Assembly: GCF_000315365.1 (NCBI RefSeq)
Contig: NZ_CAOS01000012.1
Span: forward strand, 62,001 to 126,000
Length of the DNA: 64,000 nt
Direction: 5' to 3'
Source of the DNA: Desulforamulus hydrothermalis Lam5 = DSM 18033
Lineage (GTDB): Bacteria; Bacillota; Desulfotomaculia; Desulfotomaculales; Desulfotomaculaceae
Shown here: piece by piece, positions 60,486-64,000 of the stretch
Position numbering within the stretch: position 1 is the stretch's first letter
How the letters are laid out: each line of letters starts with the position of its first letter
Translations under genes and position numbers: made by a program
The notes under the pieces: model-generated
What the model was told of the DNA's origin: nothing
The model's input: the letters and a program-made list of their open reading frames with translations, nothing else
Databases searched by the model: none

Positions 60486-60752
60486 ATGGCAGAACAAGAT
60501 GAAGTAATCACTTTAATTGATGAGGACGGAGCGGAGCACGACTTCAATGTAATTGACGTTATTGAAGTGGACGGTTCCGAATATGCCATTTTACTTCCGG
60601 TAGAAGATAATTCCGATGAGGCTGTCATTCTTAAATTTGCCACTGACGAAGACGGTAATGAAATTCTGGTGGACATTGAAAGTGACGAAGAATGGGAAAA
60701 AGTGGCAGATGCCTGGGAGGAAATGGTCTTAGCTGAAGAAGGAGAAGAATAA
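60486..60752 (+). CDS. DUF1292 (YrzB) family acidic protein
   Basis: The 88-residue protein is very acidic and follows the DUF1292 pattern (ITLIDEDGAEHDFNVIDVIEV, YAILLPVEDNSDEAVILKF in part, ESDEEWEKVADAWEEM). The function is unknown. It typically follows ruvX in Firmicutes. ATG 60486 is favoured over ATG 60483 by spacing from AAGAGGTG. Confidence 0.93.
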   Translation: MAEQDEVITLIDEDGAEHDFNVIDVIEVDGSEYAILLPVEDNSDEAVILKFATDEDGNEILVDIESDEEWEKVADAWEEMVLAEEGEE

Positions 60753-60768
60753 TTTAATTTAGTTTTCA

Positions 60769-60797
60769 GGCCGAACGGAAGAACCGTTCGGCTTTTG
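60769..60797 (+). terminator. Rho-independent terminator after the DUF1292 gene
   Basis: GCCGAACGG-AAGAA-CCGTTCGGC followed by TTTTG. Confidence 0.85.
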
Positions 60798-60876
60798 TTT
60801 GATTTCTGGAATAGCCAAGGCCTGCCCCTAGTAAGATATACCTAGATAATAAAGGTTGCTGAGAGGGGGCCTTGGG

Positions 60877-62301
60877 TTGGCTGAACAAATCCTGAAAAGG
60901 GTTGTACCGGTTGTCCTGCCGCTGCTGTTTTTAATCAGCCTGGCCGTATTCCTGGCTACACAGATGAGTTTTGCCCCGGCCGACAGGATTTTGCCGGGAG
61001 TTTATATGTTAAGTATAAATTTGTCCCTGCTGGATTACCCCCAGGCTGTGTCAGCTTTAAAAAAGCTGGAACAAGATATGCAAAAACCCCTTACCGTCAA
61101 ATACCAGGGAAAATCCTGGCTGCTGCCCATGGATCGGGTGGGTTTGAAATTAAACTGTCAGCAGGAAGCCCGGCGGGCAATTAATATCGGCCGGAGCGGT
61201 CCTTTATGGCAGCGTTTTTGCGAGCGGCGCCAGGCTTACCGGGGGATACGTCTGGAGCCGGAGATTATTATTGACACCGGTCTGCTGCAACAGCAGGTCA
61301 GCCAAACGGCCAAGGATATTATCTTGCCGCCCAGAGATGCCGGCTTAATTATCAACAATGACGACACAGTGGAAATTTCTCCGGCGCAAAGCGGCCGGGA
61401 GATAGACATACAGCAGTTGCGGCAAGACATCCGTGAACGACTGCTGCAGCAGGATACTTCGCCGATTGAATTAAAGCCGGTGGAGATACCGCCTGCCCGG
61501 ACTACAGAAGAAGTGCAAGCTATGGGAGTGGATACGCTCTTGGGAATGTTCTCGACACAATTCGACCCTAATAATGTCAATCGTGCTTATAACATCAGTG
61601 TAGCGGCCGCGGCTCTGGACGGCCTGAGTATCCGGCCCCAGGAAATTGTGTCCTTTAATGAGGTGGTGGGGCCCCGCAGTACGGAAGCAGGCTATAAAAA
61701 CGCCCCCATTATCATTAATAACGAACTGGTGGACGGCTTGGGCGGCGGGGTGTGTCAGGTATCCTCCACTTTATATAATGCCGTTCTGCTGGCCAATCTG
61801 GAAGTAACCGAACGAGCCAATCATTCCCTGCCCGTTCCCTATGTGCCCATTGGCAGGGACGCCACGGTTGTTTTTGATGCTGTGGATTTAAAATTTAAAA
61901 ACAACACTGATTACTGGCTGTACCTGCAGTCCTTTGTAACCGGCGGCAGGCTCACCGTTAAGATTTTTGGCAACCATCGGTTCAAAAGGGATGTGGTGAT
62001 TCGCAGCTGGGTGGAAGAAACCTATCCGCCCCGGACGGTGGTAGAAAAAGACTACAGCCTGCGCTTGGGTGACCGGGTGGTTAAGCAAAAGGGGGCCCAG
62101 GGTTACCGGGCGGCTTCCGAAAGAATTGTCATGCAGGATGGCAAGGTTATTAAGGTAGAAAAACTTCCTTACAGCGTTTATAAGGCCCGCCATCAAATTA
62201 TTTCCCAGGGCATGGCGCCGCCTGCTTCTTTGGTGAAAAACCCTGATCCGCCAGGGGAAGCAGTTGAGCAAGACCGGGGCAACCCGGATGTATTGCCCTG
62301 A
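60877..62301 (+). CDS. VanW family protein with peptidoglycan-binding-4 and G5-like domains
   Basis: The 474-residue protein has an N-terminal membrane anchor (VVPVVLPLLFLISLAVFLAT), a PG-binding-4-type region at about 45-230 and the VanW core at about 235-370 (FNEVVGPRSTEAGYKNAPII in part, GGGVCQVSSTLYNAVLLANLEV in part, ERANHSLPVPYVPIGRDATV). A G5-like end follows (YPPRTVVEKDYSLRLG). VanW is linked to vancomycin-resistance and cell-wall loci but has no proven activity. TTG 60877 with AGAGGGGG upstream is chosen over TTG 60856. Confidence 0.9.
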   Translation: MAEQILKRVVPVVLPLLFLISLAVFLATQMSFAPADRILPGVYMLSINLSLLDYPQAVSALKKLEQDMQKPLTVKYQGKSWLLPMDRVGLKLNCQQEARRAINIGRSGPLWQRFCERRQAYRGIRLEPEIIIDTGLLQQQVSQTAKDIILPPRDAGLIINNDDTVEISPAQSGREIDIQQLRQDIRERLLQQDTSPIELKPVEIPPARTTEEVQAMGVDTLLGMFSTQFDPNNVNRAYNISVAAAALDGLSIRPQEIVSFNEVVGPRSTEAGYKNAPIIINNELVDGLGGGVCQVSSTLYNAVLLANLEVTERANHSLPVPYVPIGRDATVVFDAVDLKFKNNTDYWLYLQSFVTGGRLTVKIFGNHRFKRDVVIRSWVEETYPPRTVVEKDYSLRLGDRVVKQKGAQGYRAASERIVMQDGKVIKVEKLPYSVYKARHQIISQGMAPPASLVKNPDPPGEAVEQDRGNPDVLP

Positions 62302-62304
62302 CAA

Positions 62305-62332
62305 AAGCGGCCGGCACAGGCCGCCCGTTTTT
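62305..62332 (+). terminator. Rho-independent terminator after the VanW gene
   Basis: AGCGGCC-GGCACA-GGCCGCC followed by CGTTTTT. Confidence 0.75.
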
Positions 62333-62425
62333 ACGAGGAAATATCAGTAAAAAGATAAAAATAAAGGAATACTGACATTTATGCTGAATTATATATAAAA
62401 TTACTCCACAGGCGGAGGTGGGCGC

Positions 62426-63996
62426 ATGGGTTTCTTCAACAAATCAATAAAAATTCAACTGGGTGCTTTGGTGGTGGGGTCGCTGGTTTTGCTGTCGGCT
62501 GTTCTCATGTTGATTTCTTACGTGCATATGAAAGAGCAACTGACCAGGGCAGCTGAAAGCAAAGTAAAAAGCGACTTATTAACGGGCGAGGCGGTTATCA
62601 ATGCCATGTACCCGGGGCCCTGGCAAATTAAAGACGGCAAGTTATATAAAGGTGATCTACTGATAAATGAAAACTACCGGCTGGTAGATTATATTGCCGG
62701 CTTAACCAATGATACCTGTACAATTTTTATGGGCGACACGCGGGTTGCCACAACTGTTTTAAAAGACGGCAAGCGGGCGGTAGGTACCCGGGTATCTGAA
62801 AACGTAAAAAAGGTTGTGTTGGATCAGGGTGAGATATATGTGGGGTCTGCCATTGTGGTAGACAAGCCCTACCAGACAGCCTATAAACCTATTAAAGACG
62901 AAACCGGTAAAAACATTGGCATTTTTTATGTAGGTGTTTCCCAGGCAGAATTTGACCAGGCATTAAAAAAGAAGTTTACTTATATGATCTTGCTTAGCTT
63001 GGCTGTGCTGTTGTGTGTGGCCCTGGCGCTAAGATTTATTACCGGCCGCATGATTCTCCGGCCGGTGGAAGAATTGCTAAAGGGAGTGCAATTGCTGCAA
63101 ACCGGCAGCCTTAATCACCGTGTGGCAGTGACGGGCAATAACGAGCTGGCCAGGCTGGGCGAAGGTTTTAATCAGATGGCCCAAACCATGCACCGGCTGA
63201 TTGACCAACTGACCCAATACAGCTCCACGCTGGCTTCCCAAAGCCAGGAAATGGCTGCCGCCGCCCAGCAGATCGGTGCCATGGTTGAGGAAATTACCAG
63301 CAACACCACCCAGGTGGCTGCCACTGCTGAGCAAGGTTCAGCCGCTGCCGGGATGGCTGTGGAACAGGTGGGACAAGTGGAAGATAATGCCCGGCTGGGC
63401 AACAATGCGGTGCGCCAGGCAGTGGATAAAATGGCTGTTATCCAGCAGTCGGTGCAAGGAACGGCGGACTCCATCGGGATATTAAACCAGCGCTGTCAAA
63501 GCATTGGACAAATTATAGAGGTAATTAAGAATATTGCTGAGCAAACTAACCTGTTGGCACTTAATGCTGCCATTGAGGCTGCCCGGGCTGGCGAGAGCGG
63601 CAGGGGATTTGCGGTGGTGGCTGAAGAGGTGCGCAAGCTGGCTGAACAATCAGCCAAGGCTGCTGAAGATATTACCAATCTTATTCAGCGGGTGCAGAGG
63701 CGGGCCACTGAAGCGGTGCAGGAGATGGGTGCCAGTGCCCGTGAGGTGAACGAAGGAGTGGAAATTGTTAATCAGGCCGGGACCGCCCTCACAGTTATCA
63801 GTGAACAGTTCGGAGATCGTCCCGCATGATTAAAGAGATTGCCAATGGCACTGATATTACATCGCAAAACACACAGCAGCTGGCGGCCAGCAGTGATCAA
63901 ATTAATACTTCTGTCCAACACCTGGCTTCCTCCAGCCAGAATCTGGCTCAACTGGCCCAGGATATGCAGCAAACTGTAGCGACCTTTAAGTTATAA
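62426..63996 (+). CDS. Methyl-accepting chemotaxis protein, frame broken near the 3' end
   Basis: The receptor has an N-terminal membrane helix, an extracytoplasmic single-Cache sensor at about 35-185 ([31 protein letters not shown]), a second helix, a HAMP domain and a methyl-accepting signalling domain with the hairpin core [21 protein letters not shown]. The frame from ATG 62426 ends at 63829 after QFGDRPA. Starting at 63826 in another frame, [15 protein letters not shown] to [10 protein letters not shown] continues a normal receptor tail to TAA 63994-63996. One added base near 63806-63826 would join them. It may be a sequence error or a recent mutation. Confidence 0.88.
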
Positions 63997-64000
63997 TTAT

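Overview
The window looks like a piece of chromosome from a spore-forming, anaerobic Gram-positive bacterium of the Clostridia. The best guess is the Peptococcaceae (Desulfotomaculum / Desulforamulus type). Supporting signs are a nickel carbon monoxide dehydrogenase, a siroheme-type reductase protein, an alpha/beta-type small acid-soluble spore protein, T-box and glycine-riboswitch leaders, Firmicute-type sigma-A promoters, frequent TTG and GTG starts with strong Shine-Dalgarno sites, and Firmicute gene order (ylm/sepF/divIVA, hisS-aspS-yrvM-Rrf2-nifS-mnmA, alaS-ireB-ruvX-DUF1292). The genus is an inference; no 16S rRNA gene is present.

Layout. 1-2524 (minus): methyltransferase, Crp/Fnr regulator and the start of cooS. 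2682-6899: LysM/BsuPI protein, FmdB zinc ribbon, beta-CASP nuclease and PgeF. 6924-10704: PhoP/PhoR-like two-component system with PstB and PhoU but no PstS/C/A. 10795-14989: HlyD-like protein and the division cluster yggS-sepF-yggT-ylmH-divIVA-yggU. 15037-18172: T-box leader and ileS, which is scrambled near its 3' end. 18489-23627: spore protein, then a tandem glycine riboswitch and gcvT-gcvH-gcvPA-gcvPB. 23646-29148: metal efflux pump behind a structured leader, an EamA transporter, a polar amino acid ABC transporter and two unknown proteins. 29347-35891: recJ, apt, relA/spoT, dtd and an MBL hydrolase. 36240-40813 (minus): phosphodiesterase, tiny conserved-looking ORF, GH18 hydrolase, Cys-rich protein, siroheme-type protein, HAD phosphatase and DUF896 protein. 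40931-52569: T-box-hisS, aspS, a probable 6S RNA, HtrA protease, a second two-component system, tcdA/yrvM, Rrf2 regulator, nifS, nifU and mnmA. 52629-63996: phospholipase C-like protein, small proteins, AI-2E-type permease, alaS, ireB, ferredoxin-tailed aldo/keto reductase, ruvX, DUF1292, VanW protein and a chemotaxis receptor whose reading frame breaks near its end.

The most unusual feature is a family of about 265-bp fold-back elements: three full-span copies (one with an apical deletion), four remnants and one doubtful relic. They have 15-bp imperfect terminal inverted repeats (CAGAGTGTCGACAAA at one end, the complement of CAGACTGTAGACAAA at the other). Each half of the element is roughly the reverse complement of the other, so it can fold into one giant hairpin. 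Nearly every recognisable copy sits at the hairpin of a Rho-independent terminator at the 3' end of a gene. In the three full-span copies that hairpin (or, in one case, one arm plus loop) is present on both sides as a direct repeat of 29, 20-21 and 16-17 bp. This looks like a non-autonomous transposable element that targets terminators and duplicates the terminator hairpin. No transposase is in the window.

Two places look like sequence errors or young pseudogenes: a C/G-homopolymer-rich segment in ileS (about 17488-17655) and a single-base frame slip near the 3' end of the chemotaxis receptor gene (about 63811).
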